Position numbers and translations under genes: made by a program | The notes under the pieces: model-generated | What the model saw: only the letters and a program-made list of their open reading frames with translations | Told to the model about the DNA's origin: nothing | Database searches by the model: none | Shown: positions 40,750 to 52,462 of the stretch, piece after piece | How positions within the stretch are numbered: position 1 is the stretch's first letter | Layout of the letters: each line of letters opens with the position of its first letter | From: Sciurus carolinensis | Lineage: Eukaryota > Chordata > Mammalia > Rodentia > Sciuridae | Length of the DNA stretch: 64,000 nt | Assembly (NCBI RefSeq): GCF_902686445.1 | Contig: NC_062220.1 | Span: forward strand, 112,950,643 to 113,014,642 | Reading direction: 5' to 3'

Positions 40750-42938
40750 AACAGAGATTCCTCTCATAAGATACAAAGGTTACATACTTAATCATTTGAA
40801 ATTCATTCTACTACATTAAAATTCTGTTTATTCTCTTTTTGAGTTATGAGAATTCTTCATTAAATTCTGATTAAAGTTCTTTTGTAAGTAATATATTTTA
40901 CAAATGGTTTCTCCCAATCTGTAGTTCTCCTAATCATGTTTGTGTTAGTCAACTTGCATCATTGTAACCAAAGTACCTGACAAGAACAACATAGAGGAGG
41001 AAAAGTTTATTTTAGGCTCATGGTTTCAGAGGTTCAGACCATGATAGGTCAGACACCATCTCTCTGGGCCTGAGGTGAGGCAGAGGCAGAACTAATGGTG
41101 GAAGGGAGTGGTGGAGGAAAGCAGCTCAACTGTGGCAGTCAGGAAACAGAAAGCAGGATGAGGGGTGGGGAGCTCCAAGCTCACCTGTGAGGAACCCCAA
41201 CAAGATATAATCCTCTAGGGGATGCCCTAGTGTCCTACTTCCTCCAGCCCTGCCCTGCCTGCCTACAGTTTTGACCCAGTAGTTCATTCAGATTATTAAT
41301 TCCTCAAATGGATTAATCCACTGATGAGGTTATAGCTCTTATAATCAAATCATTTCTCCTCTGAGTATTCCTGCATTACCTAGCATGAGATTTTTGGGGA
41401 TCAGTTGATTAATAGTGTTTTTAATTTCAATAAATTTTATCACTCTTTTATGGTAATTTGTTGTCTAAAAACCGTGCCTGCCCTCAAGTTGTACAAATAG
41501 TATTCTCCTAGAAACTTTTTGGTTTTAGACATTTACATTTAGACCTATCTCAAGTTCTGTTTATTAACATTATGAAAGGAATGGGGTGTTTTCTTTTGAC
41601 CTTAAGGATTGTTCCTGCACTTTGTTGAAGACTTTAATTTCTCCCATTTGATTCATTGGGCGCCTTTATAAAAATATCAACTGATCTGATAAGTATGAAC
41701 TTCTTTTTATTTTAAATTTCATTTTGTTATTTTGACTTGTGTTTATGATACTATTTTATGATAAAGCTGTTTTACTTTAAGTTTTGAGTCTGATAACTTA
41801 AAACCTCCAATTTTGTTGTTGTTTTTTTTTTTTTTTCAAAACCAATTTGAATATTCTAGGTCTGTTTTTATTCCACTAAAAATTTTGGAGTCAGCTTGTC
41901 AACTTCTCAGAAAAGAAGTATATTAGTATTATGAGTGAGAGTGCATTGACTCTATAGATCTATTTGGGTAGAAGTGACATTTTAATAATACTGATTTCCT
42001 ATTCACAAATATTTATTCTCTCTCCATTTATTTATATTTTCTTTAATGTCTGTAACAGTGTTTTATAGCTTTTTGAAGTACAGATCTTGTACATATTTTG
42101 TTAAACTTATTCCTATTTCATTTGTTTACATTTTTAATCATTCATTTCTTACATATAGAAATAGAATTGATTTTTGTACATTGACTATATTCTGTATTGC
42201 TAAATTCACATAGTAATTTTAGTAACTCTATAATTTCTTGGGATTGTCTATATATACATATCTATGAATAAAGACAGTTTTACTTCCTTCCGATTTATGC
42301 TTTTTATTTCCTTTGTTGCATTGTTTAGGATCTATAACACAATATTAACTAGAAAGATTCTGTCACAGAGAAAAAATTAAATATTTCATCATCAGATGTA
42401 CTTTAACTGTTTTTCTTAAATGTTCTTTATCAGACTGAGGATGTTTTCTTCTTTTATTGTTTATCATGATTGGATGTTGAATTTTCTTTTTTCTTTCCTC
42501 TTTAGTTATTCAAGTGCTTTTATAGTTGTCCTCCATTTATTTTCTTAGTGTACTGGTTTATGTTGACTGCTTTTTTAAAGTTAAGCCAATATGTGTTCTT
42601 ATTGCAAACCCCACTTGACCATGATTCTTACTCTTTTAAGAGGTTTAGATTTAGTTTTCTAATATTTTGTTACATATTTTTATGTCTCTGTTAGTCTGTA
42701 ATGTTCTTTTCCTATAACATTTTGTTTGGTTTTGATATTTGGTCATATAAATTAATTGCACAGTGTTTCCTCCTTTTATCTTCAGAAAGACTTTGTGTAA
42801 AATTCTCACTTATATATTTGTGGCATAATTTTTATTATAAATTGTTTATTTAATAGAATTCATTTTGTGTCAGTTTTAATTTTTTTAATATATTTTCTCA
42901 TTTATCTAATTTACTGGCACAATATTGTTCTTAAAAGT
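40750..42938 (-). mobile_element. Old L1 ORF2 remnant, minus strand, left part
   Basis: A/T-rich sequence matching the antisense of old mammalian L1 ORF2 and its 3' side (for example the 'tctgtagttctcctaatcat' region at 40918-40937 and the reverse-transcriptase region at 41.8-42.8 kb). It is interrupted by a MaLR LTR at 40943-41401 and cut at 42938 by the younger L1. No frame is open. Confidence 0.7.
40943..41401 (-). mobile_element. ERVL-MaLR LTR nested in an old L1
   Basis: TGTTAGTCAACTTGCATCAT start, 'ggaggaaaagtttattttag' block and 'catgagatttttggggatca' end. L1 ORF2-like sequence lies on both sides, so this LTR landed in the older L1. Confidence 0.72.
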
Positions 42939-42952
42939 CCCTTATTATTTTT
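42939..42952. repeat. Left target-site duplication of the younger L1
   Basis: CCCTTATTATTTTT, perfectly repeated at 48989-49002. The boundary with the T-run of the tail is ambiguous by a few bases. Confidence 0.85.
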
Positions 42953-43078
42953 TTTTTTTTTTTTTTTACGTTTACATAGGGTAATGATGTTTATTTTATT
43001 TTTCCCCTCCCCCCACCCCTCCCACCCCTCTTTTCCCTCTACACAGTCCTTCTTTCCTTCATTCTTACCGCTCTCCTT

Positions 43079-43112
43079 AGCCTAACTCTAAACCTAACCC
43101 TAAACCTAATGC
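43079..43112 (-). repeat. Telomere-like G-rich tract in the L1 3' end
   Basis: On the plus strand CCTAACTCTAAACCTAACCC is followed by TAAACCTAAT, so the L1 sense strand carries degenerate TTAGGG/TTTAGGG-type units. It sits next to a polypyrimidine block (43001-43040) that is G-rich on the sense strand. Confidence 0.75.
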
Positions 43113-43141
43113 TAGCCCCTCCCACCCCCCATTATATGTCC

Positions 43142-46100
43142 TCATCCGCTTATCAGCGAGATCATTCGTCCTTTAGTTTTTTGAGATTGGCTTATCTCAC
43201 TTAGCATGATATTCTCCAATTTCGACCATTTGCCTACAAATGCCATAATTTTATCATTCTTCATTGCGGAGTAATATTCCATTGTATAAATATGCCACAG
43301 TTTCTTTATCCATTCATCAACTGAAGGGCATCTAGGTTGGTTCCACAATCTGGCTATGGTGAATTGAGCAGCAGTGAACATTGATATGGCTGTATCTCTG
43401 TAGTATGCTGATTTTAAGTCCTTTGGGTATAGGCCAAGGAGTGGGATAGCTGGGTCAAATGGCGTTTCCATTCCAAGCTTTCTGAGGAATCTCCACACTG
43501 CTTCCAGAGTGGCTGCACTAATTTGCAACCCCACCAGCAATGTATGAGTGTTCCTTTTTCACCACATCCTCGCCAACACCTATTGTTGCTTGTATTCTTG
43601 ATAATCGCCATTCTAATTGGGGTGAGATGAAATCTTAGGGTAGTTTTGATTTGCATTTCCCTTATTACTAGGGATGTTGAACATTTTTTCATATATCTGT
43701 TGATTACTTGTACATCTTCTTCTGTGAAGTGTCTGTTCATTTCCTTAGCCCATTTGTTGATTGGATTATTTGTATTCTTCATGTAGAGTTTTTTGAGTTC
43801 TTTATAGATTCTGGAAATTAGCGCTCTATCTGAGGTATGGTTGGCAAAGATATTCTCCCACTCTGTAGGCTCTCTCTTCACATTTCTGATAGTTTCCTTT
43901 GCTGAGAGAAAGCTTTTTAGTTTGAATCTATCCCAGTTGTTGATTCTTGCTTTTATTTCTTGTGCTATGGGAGTCCTGTTAAGGAAGTCTGATCCTAAGC
44001 CAACAAGTTGAAGATTTGGACCTACTTTTTCTTCTATAAGATGCAGGGTCTCTGGTCTGATTCCGAGGTCCTTGATCCATTTTGAGTTGAGTTTTGTGTA
44101 GGGTGAGAGATAGGGGTTTAATTTCATTCTATTGCATATAGTTTTCCAGTTTTCCCAGCACCATTTGTTGAAGAGGCTATCTTTTCTCCATTGCATATTG
44201 TTGGAACCTTTGTCTAGTATGAGAAAATTGTATTTATTTGGGTTTGTGTCCATGTCCTCTATTCTGTACCATTGATCTACCTGTCTATTTTGGTACCAAT
44301 ACCATGCTGTTTTTGTTACTATTGCTTTGTAGTAGAGTTGAAGATCTGGTATTGCAATACCCCCTGCTTCGCTCTTGCTACTGAGGATTGCTTTAGCTAT
44401 TCTAGGTTTTTTATTCTTCCAGATGAATTTCATAATTGCTTGCTCTATTTCTGCAAGGTACATCATTGGGATTTTAATTGGAATTGCATTGAATCTGTAT
44501 AGCACTTTAGGTAGTATAGCCATTTTGACGATATTAATTCTGCCTATCCAGGAACATGGGAGATCTTTCCATCTTCTAAGGTTTTCTTTAATTTCTTTCT
44601 TTAGTGTTCTGTAGTTCTCATTGTAGAGGTCTTTCACCTCTTTTGTGAGATTGATTCCCAAGTATTTTATTTTTTTCGATGCTATTGTGAATGGGGTAGT
44701 TTTCCTAATTTCTCTTTCTGAAGATTCATCACTTATGTATAAAAATGCATTGGATTTATGAGCATTGATCTTGTAACCTGCTACTTTACTGAATTCACTT
44801 ATGAGTTCTAAAAGTTTTCTGGTGGAATTTCCAGGTTCCTCTAAATATATAATCATGTCATCAGCGAACAGGGATAGTTTGAGTTCTTCTTTTCCTATTC
44901 GTATCCCTTTAATTTCTTTGGTTTGTCTGATTGCTCTGGCTAGAGTCTCAAGGACGATGTTGAATAGAAGCGGTGAAAGAGGGCATCCCTGCCTTGTTCC
45001 AGTTTTTAGGGGGAACGCTTTCAGTTTTTCACCATTTAGAATGATATTAGCCATGGGCTTAGCGTAGATTGCCTTTATAATGTTTAGGAATGTTCCCACT
45101 ACCCCAATTTTTCTAGTGTTTTGAGCATGAAGGGATGCTGTATTTTATCAAATGCTTTTTCTGCATCTATTGAAATAATCATGTGATTCTAACTTTAAGT
45201 CTGTTGATATGGTGAATGACATTTATTGATTTCCGAATGTTGAACCAACCTTGCATCCCTGGGATAAAACCCACTTGATCATGGTGCACTATCTTTTTAG
45301 TATATATTTATATGCGATTTGCTAAAATTTTGTTGAGAATTTTTGCATCAATGTTCATTAAGGATATTGGTCTGAAATTTTCTTTCCTCGATGTGTCTCT
45401 GTCTGGTTTAGGTATCAGGGTGATATTGGCTTCATAGAACGAGTTTGGTAGGGTTCCCTCCTCTTCTATTTCATGGAATAGTTTGAGGAGTATTGGAATG
45501 AGCTCTTCTTTAAAGGTTTTGTAGAACTCGGCTGAGAACCCATCTGGTCCTGGACTTTTTTTGTTGGTAGGCTTTTGATGACCTCTTCTATTTCATTGCT
45601 TGAAATTGGTTATTTAAGTTGTGTATGTCCTCCTCGTTCAGTTTAGGTAGTTCATATGTCTCTAGAAATTTGTTGATGTCTTCGAGGTTTTTTGTTTTGT
45701 TGGAGTATAGATTTTCGAAATAGCTTCTAATTATGTTTTGTATTTCACTCGTGTCTGTTGTGATGTTTCCTTGTTCATTCCGAATTTTAGTAATTTGAGT
45801 TTTCTCCCTCTTTCTCTTTGTTAGTGTGGCTAAGGGTTTATCAATTTTATTTATTTTTTCAAAGAACCAACTATTTATTTTGTTAATTTTTCCGATTGTT
45901 TCTTTTGTTTCGATTTCGTTGATTTCGGCTCTGATTTTAACTATTTCCTGTCTTCTACTACTTTTGGTATTGGTCTGCTCTTCTTTTTCTAGTGCTTTGA
46001 GCTGTAGTGTTAAGTCGTTTATTTGTTGATTTCTACTTCTTTTTTTGAATGCACCCCATGAAATAAATCTTCCTCTAAGTACTGCTTTCATAGTGTCCCA

Positions 46101-46979
46101 GAGATTTTGATATGATGTGTCTTTGTTCTCGTTTACTTCTAAGAATTTTTTATTTCCCTCCTGATGTCTTCTGTTATCCATTCATCATATAATAGTGTAT
46201 TATTTAGTCTCCAGGTATTGGAGAAGTTTCTGTTTTTATTCTGTCATTTATTTCTAATTTCAATCCATTATGATCTGATAGAGTACAAGGTAGTATCTCT
46301 ATCTTCTTGTATTTGCTAACAGTAGCTTTGTGGCATAAAATATGGTCTATTTTAGAGAAGGATCCATGTGCTGCTGAGAAGAAAGTGTATTCGTTCTTTG
46401 TTGGATGGTATATTCTATATATGTCCGTTAAGTCTAAATTGCTGATTGTGTTGTTGAGATCTATAGTTTCTTTATTCAATTTTTGTTTGGACGATCTATC
46501 CAGTGGTGAGAGAGGTGTGTTAAATCGCCTAGTATTATTGTGTTGTGGTCTATTTGATTTCTGGAATTGAGAAGGATTGTTTGACGTACATGGATGAGCC
46601 AATGTTCGGGGCATAGATATTTATGATTGTTATGTCTTGCTGATTTATGCTTCCCTTAAGCAGCATGTAATGTCCTTCTTTATCCCTTCTGACTAGTTTT
46701 GGTTTGAAGTCCACATTATCTGAGATGAGGATGGATACTCCAGCTTTTTTGCTGTGTCCGTGTGCATGGTATGTTTTTCCCCATCCTTTCACCTTTAGTC
46801 TATGGGTGTCTCTTTCTATGAGATGAGTCTCTTGCAGGCAGCATATTGTTGGATTTTTCTTTTAATCCAATCTGCCAGTCTGTGTCTTTGATTGATGAAT
46901 TCAGGCCATTAACATTCAGGGTTATTATTGTGATATGATTTGTATTCCCAGTCAATTGACTCATATTTGTTTTTGACAT
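43142..46979 (-). pseudogene. L1 ORF2 (endonuclease/reverse transcriptase), frameshifted
   Basis: The start is chosen at the ATG at 46979, giving MSKTNMSQLTGNTNHITIIT, the apurinic-endonuclease-type N-terminus. The reverse transcriptase is open from 45099 to 43414 and carries the catalytic FADD motif ([13 protein letters not shown]) and a [19 protein letters not shown]-terminal Cys/His region. The last part continues in another frame to the stop at 43142. Frame breaks occur near 46.79, 46.58, 46.19, 45.58, 45.1 and 43.5 kb. An intact L1 ORF2p nicks DNA and primes reverse transcription; this copy cannot make it full length. Confidence 0.92.
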
Positions 46980-47029
46980 GATTTGGTTTCTCCTTTATTT
47001 GGCTATTCCTTTAGGCTAGCGCCTCCTGT

Positions 47030-48056
47030 TGCTGATTTGCATCGTTGTTTTTCATCTCTTCCTCATGGAATATTTTGCTGAGAATGTTCTGTAATGCTGG
47101 CTTTCTTTTTGTAAATTCCTTTAGCTTTTGTTTATCATGGAAGGATCTTATTTCATCGTCAAATTTGAAGGTAAGTTTTGCTGGGTATAAGATTCTTGGT
47201 TGGCATCCGTTTTCTTTCAGGGCTTGGTATATGTTGTTCCAGGCCCTTCTAGCTTTTAGGGTCTGGATTGAAAAATCTGCTGATATTCTTATTGGTTTCC
47301 CCCTGAATGTAATTGGTTCTTTTCTCTCGCGGCCTTTAAAATTCTGTCTTTATTTTGTATGTTAGGTATTTTCATAATAATGTGCCTTGGTGTGGGTCTG
47401 TTGTAATTTGTATGTTTGGAGTTCTATAAGCCTCTTGTACTTGGTTTTCCATTTCATTCTTCAGATTTGGGAAATTTTCTGTTATTATTTCATTGAATAG
47501 ATTGTTCATTCCTTTGGTTTGTTTCTCTAAGCCTTCCTCAATCCCAATAATTCTTAAATTTGGCTTTTTCATGATATCCCATAATTCTTGTAGATTCTGT
47601 TCATGATTTCTTACCATCTTTTCTGTTTGGCCAACTTTGCTTTCAAGATTAAATAATTTGTCTTCAATGTCTGAGGTTCTGTCTTCCAGGTGTTCTATCC
47701 TATTGGTTATGCTTTCTATGGAGTTTTTAACTTGGTTTATTGTTTCCTTCATTTCAAGGATTTCAGTTTGGTTTTTTTTTCAGTATCTCTAACTCTTTAT
47801 TGAAATGATCTCTTGCTTCCCGTATTTGGTCTTTTAACTGTTGATTGGTGCGATCATTTAATGCCTGCATTTGCTCTTTCATCTCCTCCTTCAGTGCCTT
47901 CATTTGCTCTTTCATCTCCTCATTAGCTTCCCTGATCGTTTTAATTACGTACATTCTGAACTCCCTTTCTGACATTTCTTCTGCTGTGCTGTCATTGGGT
48001 TTTATTGATGTAGTATCTAGGTTTGTTTGGGACATTTTCTTCCCTTGTTTTCTCAT
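47030..48056 (-). pseudogene. L1 ORF1 (RNA-binding protein), interrupted
   Basis: The first open block (48056-47763) starts MRKQGKKMSQTNLDTTSIKP and has heptad-rich repeats EEMKEQMKAL / EEMKEQMQAL forming the coiled coil. It stops near 47763. The second block (47752-47372) holds the rest of the coiled coil and NLRIIGIEEG of the RNA-recognition domain. The C-terminal domain continues in another frame to about 47030. At least two breaks disable it. Confidence 0.88.
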
Positions 48057-48072
48057 ATTGGTTAGTTGTCAG

Positions 48073-48988
48073 TGGGACCCTGAGATATTGCAGTTTTCCA
48101 CTATTGGCTTATAGTGTCCCAGTAGATTTCCAGTGTATCACCTCCCAGCCTTCAGTAGCCTGATGTCTTGGAGGAATCTGATAAAGCAGCTCATCCAAAG
48201 AAAACTGCCCCTAGCCCCCTACTGGTTCCAGGGTTTGGAACTGGCTCTGTGCGGAAATGCTCTCACTGTGGGCCTGCACCGTGCAGCTGGCCGTGTGGGA
48301 AGAGCCCACTGCCGGAGTGTGGAAGGCTACCTTGGGAAGACTCTAGCTGCCCTGCCCGGCTCCAATAAGCCACCTCTATCTGGGCCTGCCACCCGGGCTG
48401 AGCTTTACCCAGTGGGCAGACTCACCCGTGGCTCTATTTCAGTCCGAGTCTCTCAATGCCTCCCCCTCTTAGCTCCTGGGTTCTGGAGCGACCCGGGGTG
48501 CAGTCTCCCTCTAGGCCGCCATCTTGGATCGCCCCGTGAAGAGAGCCCGCAGCCGGAGTGGGCAGAGCCGCCTGAAGAGGTCTCCGGCTGCCCTGCCCTG
48601 ATCCCTGAGGCTGCTTGCAGATCGAGGCTCTCCGCTGGTTCTTTGCCGGAATACACTGCGCAGCAAGGGCTCCGGGACTCGGAGCCTGGTCTGGTCAGAA
48701 AGGCTCTCACTAGCGGGCCAGTTCCGTTCCGAGAACCTGGAGAAGCTGGCTGTGTGGGCGGGGCCCACCGCCGGAGTGCGCAGGGCTGCCTGTGGATGAC
48801 TCTAGCTGCCCTGCCCGGCTCCGCTAAGCCACCTCTATCTGGGCCTGCCACCCGGGCCGAGCTTTACCCAGTGGGCAGACTCACCCGTGGCTCCACTTCA
48901 GTCCGAGTCTCTCAATGCCTCCCCTTCTTAACTCCTGGGTTCTGGAGCGACCGGGGTGCAGTCTCCCTCTAGGCCGCCATCTTGGATC
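48073..48988 (-). promoter_or_regulatory. L1 5'UTR promoter with two tandem repeat units
   Basis: Two GC- and CpG-rich units, 48531-48988 and about 48073-48530, repeat with an offset of 458-459 bases. The shared core runs from the TAAGCCACCTCTATCTGGGC region to GCCGCCATCTTGGATC. On the sense strand each unit starts with GATCCAAGATGGCGGCC, which contains a YY1-type CAAGATGGCGGC core; in human L1 a YY1 site at the 5' end sets the transcription start. Tandem promoter units are known for mouse L1; that this squirrel-type element uses the same plan is my inference. Confidence 0.8.
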
Positions 48989-49002
48989 CCCTTATTATTT
49001 TT
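48989..49002. repeat. Right target-site duplication of the younger L1
   Basis: A perfect 14-base match to 42939-42952. It directly abuts the GGATC that begins the L1 5' end on the opposite strand. Confidence 0.85.
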
Positions 49003-51120
49003 CACTATCTATAGAGTTTGTAGTGATACCTTCTCTTTCATTCTTTTTTTTTTTTTTTTTTTTGGTGGGGGAATACCAGTGATTGAAGTCAGGGGCACTG
49101 AATTACTGAGCCACATCCCCAGTCCTATTTTGTATTTTATTTAGAGACTGGGTCTCACTTAGCACCTGGCTTTGGCTGAGGCTGGCTTTGAACTCGCAGC
49201 TTCCCAAGCCACTGGGATTACAGGTGTGTACCACCATACCTGGCTGTCTTATATTCTTGGTATCAGTAATTTGTTCTCTCTTTATCTTTCCCTTTCCTTC
49301 CCTCCCCCTCATCAAATAAAGGCCTGTCAGTTTTGTTAGTCTTTCAAAAAAACAACTTTTAACTCCGTTAATTTTGAGTTCTCTTTTTTACTTCATTGAT
49401 GCTTTTCTTCTCTTTCCTTTAAAACTTTGCTCCTGACATTAATTTTTTCTTTTTAAATTTTTTAAAAAGTTGAACCTTAGGTCATTGATTTTTATAACTT
49501 TCCTATTTTCCCCCAAATACAGCATCTAAAACATATTTCCATCCAAGCACTGCTTTAGCTTCATCTCTGAATATTTTGTTTTTTTTTTTTCCTTTTTCAT
49601 TTAGTTTGAAATATTTTCATATATTTTCATAATTACCCTCATGATTTCTCTTCTGATCCATGGATATTTTAGAAGTACATTTTTCAGAGAGTGGAGAATT
49701 GTCTAGATATTTTATTTGTATTATTATTTTATTCCATGGTTGTCAGAGAATATATTTTGTATGGATTTAAATCTTTAAATTTTATTTACACTCGTTTTAT
49801 GATTCAGTAGTTTGTCTTGATGAATGTATCAGGCACTTTGATCAGAATGTATGTTCTTTAGTTACTGGGCATAGTCTTCTACAAATGTTAATTAAATTAG
49901 GTTAGATAGTTGAAAGTTTCGTTTAGTTATTTTGTGTCAGGAATTTGCATGCGTAAAGACCTGGATAATAACTATTTTAGTCTTGTCCATACTGTCTCTA
50001 GTATAACTACTCAATTCTGTTATTAGAGTGCAAGAGCAGGCATAGATATGTAGATGAATGATCATGACTGTGTTTCCAGTAAATTCCATTTACAGTTTTA
50101 GACCATATGGGCTTATAGTTTGATGACCCCTGTTCTGTGACTTTGTAGATATGTTTGCTCTATTTTTTTCTCTCTGTTATAAGGAGTATGAGGAGGTGGG
50201 GTGCTTCAAATTCTCAACTGTTACAGTGGCTTTATTTCTTTTCTTTAAATTTGTCAGTTTTTTCTTCATGTATTTTGAGACTCTCTTATTAGACATATAC
50301 ATATTTATGATACTTATGTCTTGCTAGTGAATTCGCTTTTTTATCAATATGAAATGTCCCTTTTATCTCTGATAATATTGTCTTGAGTCTGCTTTGCCTA
50401 ATATTAATACAATTACTCCAGAATTTTATAACTACTCTTTACAAGATATATATTTTTGCTTTCAACCCATGGACTTATATTCAGTCTAATAATCTCAGCT
50501 TTTTATTGGAAGTTCAGTTCATATATATTTAATGTAATTACTAATATGGTTAGATTTAGCTCTGTCATTTTTTTCTTTTTTTTTTAGGGAGATAGGATAC
50601 ATTTGTTGAATATTTTTAGAATTCCATTTTAATTTCTCTGTTGACTCTTTAACTGTATCTATTTGTACGTTTTTATTTTTAGCGGTTGCTGTAGGGATTG
50701 CATGTATGTCCTTAACTTTTCACACTCTGTGTAGAGTTAATGTATCACTTCACATAAGATGTAATAACTGGTAAGCTTATAGTCCTGTTTACTCCCCTTC
50801 TTTACACTGTGTCATATATACTACGTCTACAAATGTTATCAACCCTAGTATAATTTAAAATTATAAATTTTAAATTGAAAAAAAATTATGTTTTTATTTA
50901 AATATTTCTGATTATTTAAAATTTCTTTTAAATACCTTAATTTCTTAAGGTAGCTTTGATATTTATTAAATATATTTTTATTGTATTGCATTCTTTCCCA
51001 AAGGTTCAGATTTCTATTTCCTTTAGCCTGTAGAACTTGCCTTAGCATTTCTTGTAGTCCAGGTTTGGTGACAACAAATTGATTTTCATTTGTCTTAGAC
51101 TTGTCTTTATTTCACCTTCA
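49003..51120 (-). mobile_element. Old L1 remnant, minus strand, right part
   Basis: Continuation of the 40.75-42.94 kb L1 after the younger L1 insertion, running from ORF2 toward ORF1. A B1-dID SINE (49044-49245) is nested in it. Similarity ends near 51120. It is highly diverged and non-coding. Confidence 0.68.
49044..49245 (-). mobile_element. B1-dID composite SINE nested in an old L1
   Basis: T-run of about 20, ID part 'actgagccacatccccagtc', B1-like part 'cactgggattacaggtgtgt'. Confidence 0.85.
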
Positions 51121-51214
51121 TTTCCTTTGCATCCTTAAAGATATTTTTAATTACTGTCTGAAACTCTTATCTCTGTTTGCAACATTAGAGTTATCTCAGA
51201 GTTAATCCATTTTG

Positions 51215-51350
51215 TAACATAAGCAAACAAGGCCACAGAAGTCACATGACTTACCCAAGATCACACCATTAGTAGTTATAGAAGAAGGACTCTAACTTAA
51301 GTCTCCTGACTCCAGATCCCTTATGATTTCCTCTTCATTGCTGTCTCATT
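51215..51350 (+). repeat. MIR SINE 3' part
   Basis: 'gacttacccaagatcacacc' and 'ctcctgactccagatccctt' fit the MIR 3' half. Confidence 0.6.
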
Positions 51351-51898
51351 ACACCTTCTTGTCCTGACACTTCTCAGAGAAATCTACCATCAGGAGAAGA
51401 AATATGGCTAAGTCATTGGATTTTCTAGCTAATTACTATTGCTACAGTGTAAAGATTGTGAATCTGTGATTAAATCTGGAAGCTTTTTTTCTCTAATACT
51501 TAATTTTTCAAATGTCTCATTATTAAAAGTCACTTTTCACATAGAGAACTTCAGTGTATATGATGGGGGCAAGGAAACTAAAGTGTAGGTAGTATTATGG
51601 GCCTTCCATAGCATCCTCAGTCTTACCAATATAGCAGGACAGGGAAGGACACCTAATTGATTTCTCCTTCAACCTTCACATGCCCCTAGCAATCACTAAA
51701 GAGAAGCAAATCAGGTTTAGGTTTTTTTTTTTTTCACATATATGATTTCAAGCCTCTACGTATCTTTCCAGTTATTAGCTTTGACCTAGTATTTCTTTAA
51801 AATAGTTTGAAGTGTTCCCTTTACAATTAACTCTGAGAGACTTAAGATGCAACTAAAAGTGTGAAGTAGTCATGCTGGCAGGATAATAGAAAAAATAA

Positions 51899-52016
51899 TG
51901 GAAGTAGTTAGCACATATTATGGAAGTAGTTAGCACATATTATGAGCCAGTTTCTGTTCTAAGAACTTCTTAAACATTATCTCATTTTAATTCTCACAGC
52001 AAGCCACTGAAGTGAA
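51899..52016 (+). repeat. MIR SINE 5' part with a 22-bp duplication
   Basis: 'gttctaagaacttcttaaac' and 'ttaattctcacagcaagcca' are MIR-like. Near its start TGGAAGTAGTTAGCACATAT plus two bases is tandemly repeated (51899-51942). It is cut by the L1 end at 52017. Confidence 0.6.
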
Positions 52017-52075
52017 GAATGTTGGTGGGACTGTAAATTAGTGCAACCACTCTGGAAAGTAGTATGGAGATTCCT

Positions 52076-52076
<1 letters not shown>

Positions 52077-52110
<34 letters not shown>
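52077..52110 (+). repeat. Poly(A) run of 34 bases inside L1 sequence
   Basis: An uninterrupted A tract flanked on both sides by L1 ORF2 sequence (GATTCCTC before, CTAGGAATAG after). The related L1 sequence normally has only about six A here, so it is an expanded mononucleotide microsatellite. Confidence 0.85.
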
Positions 52111-52112
<2 letters not shown>

Positions 52113-52462
52113 AGGAATAGAACCACCATTTGACCCAGTTATCTTACTCCTCATAACATATCCAAAGGAGTTAAAATCAACATACTACAGTGACACAGCC
52201 ACATGAATGTTTAGAGCAGCATCATTCACAGTAGCTAAGCTATGGAACCAACCTAGGTGCCCATCAACTGATGAATGGATAAAGAAATTGTGGTATATAT
52301 ACACAATGGAATATTACTCAGCCATAAAAATGAATGACTTTATGACATTTGCTGGTCAATGGATGGATCTGGAGACTATCATGCTAAGTGAAAAAAGCCA
52401 ATTCCAAAAACACAAAGGTCAAATGTTCTCCAATATGTGGATACTAACCCACAATAAGGGAG

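Larger units (their letters stand above)
42953..48988 (-). mobile_element. Full-length L1 retrotransposon, minus strand (younger copy)
   Basis: 6.04 kb from an A-tail (T-run from about 42951) at the left to the 5' end at 48988. It is bounded by a 14-bp target duplication, CCCTTATTATTTTT, at 42939-42952 and 48989-49002. The order on the minus strand is a GC-rich 5'UTR of two roughly 459-bp repeats (48988-48073), ORF1 (48056 down to about 47030), ORF2 (46979 to 43142) and a pyrimidine-rich 3'UTR (on the plus strand). It is inserted into an older minus-strand L1. ORF2 is split by several frameshifts but one 561-codon block is intact, so the copy is fairly recent yet not autonomous. Confidence 0.94.

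Noticed and set aside
43079..43112. Interstitial telomere from a chromosome fusion
   Set aside because: The CCTAA-like tract is short, degenerate and inside the 3' end of an L1 with defined target duplications, so it belongs to the element.
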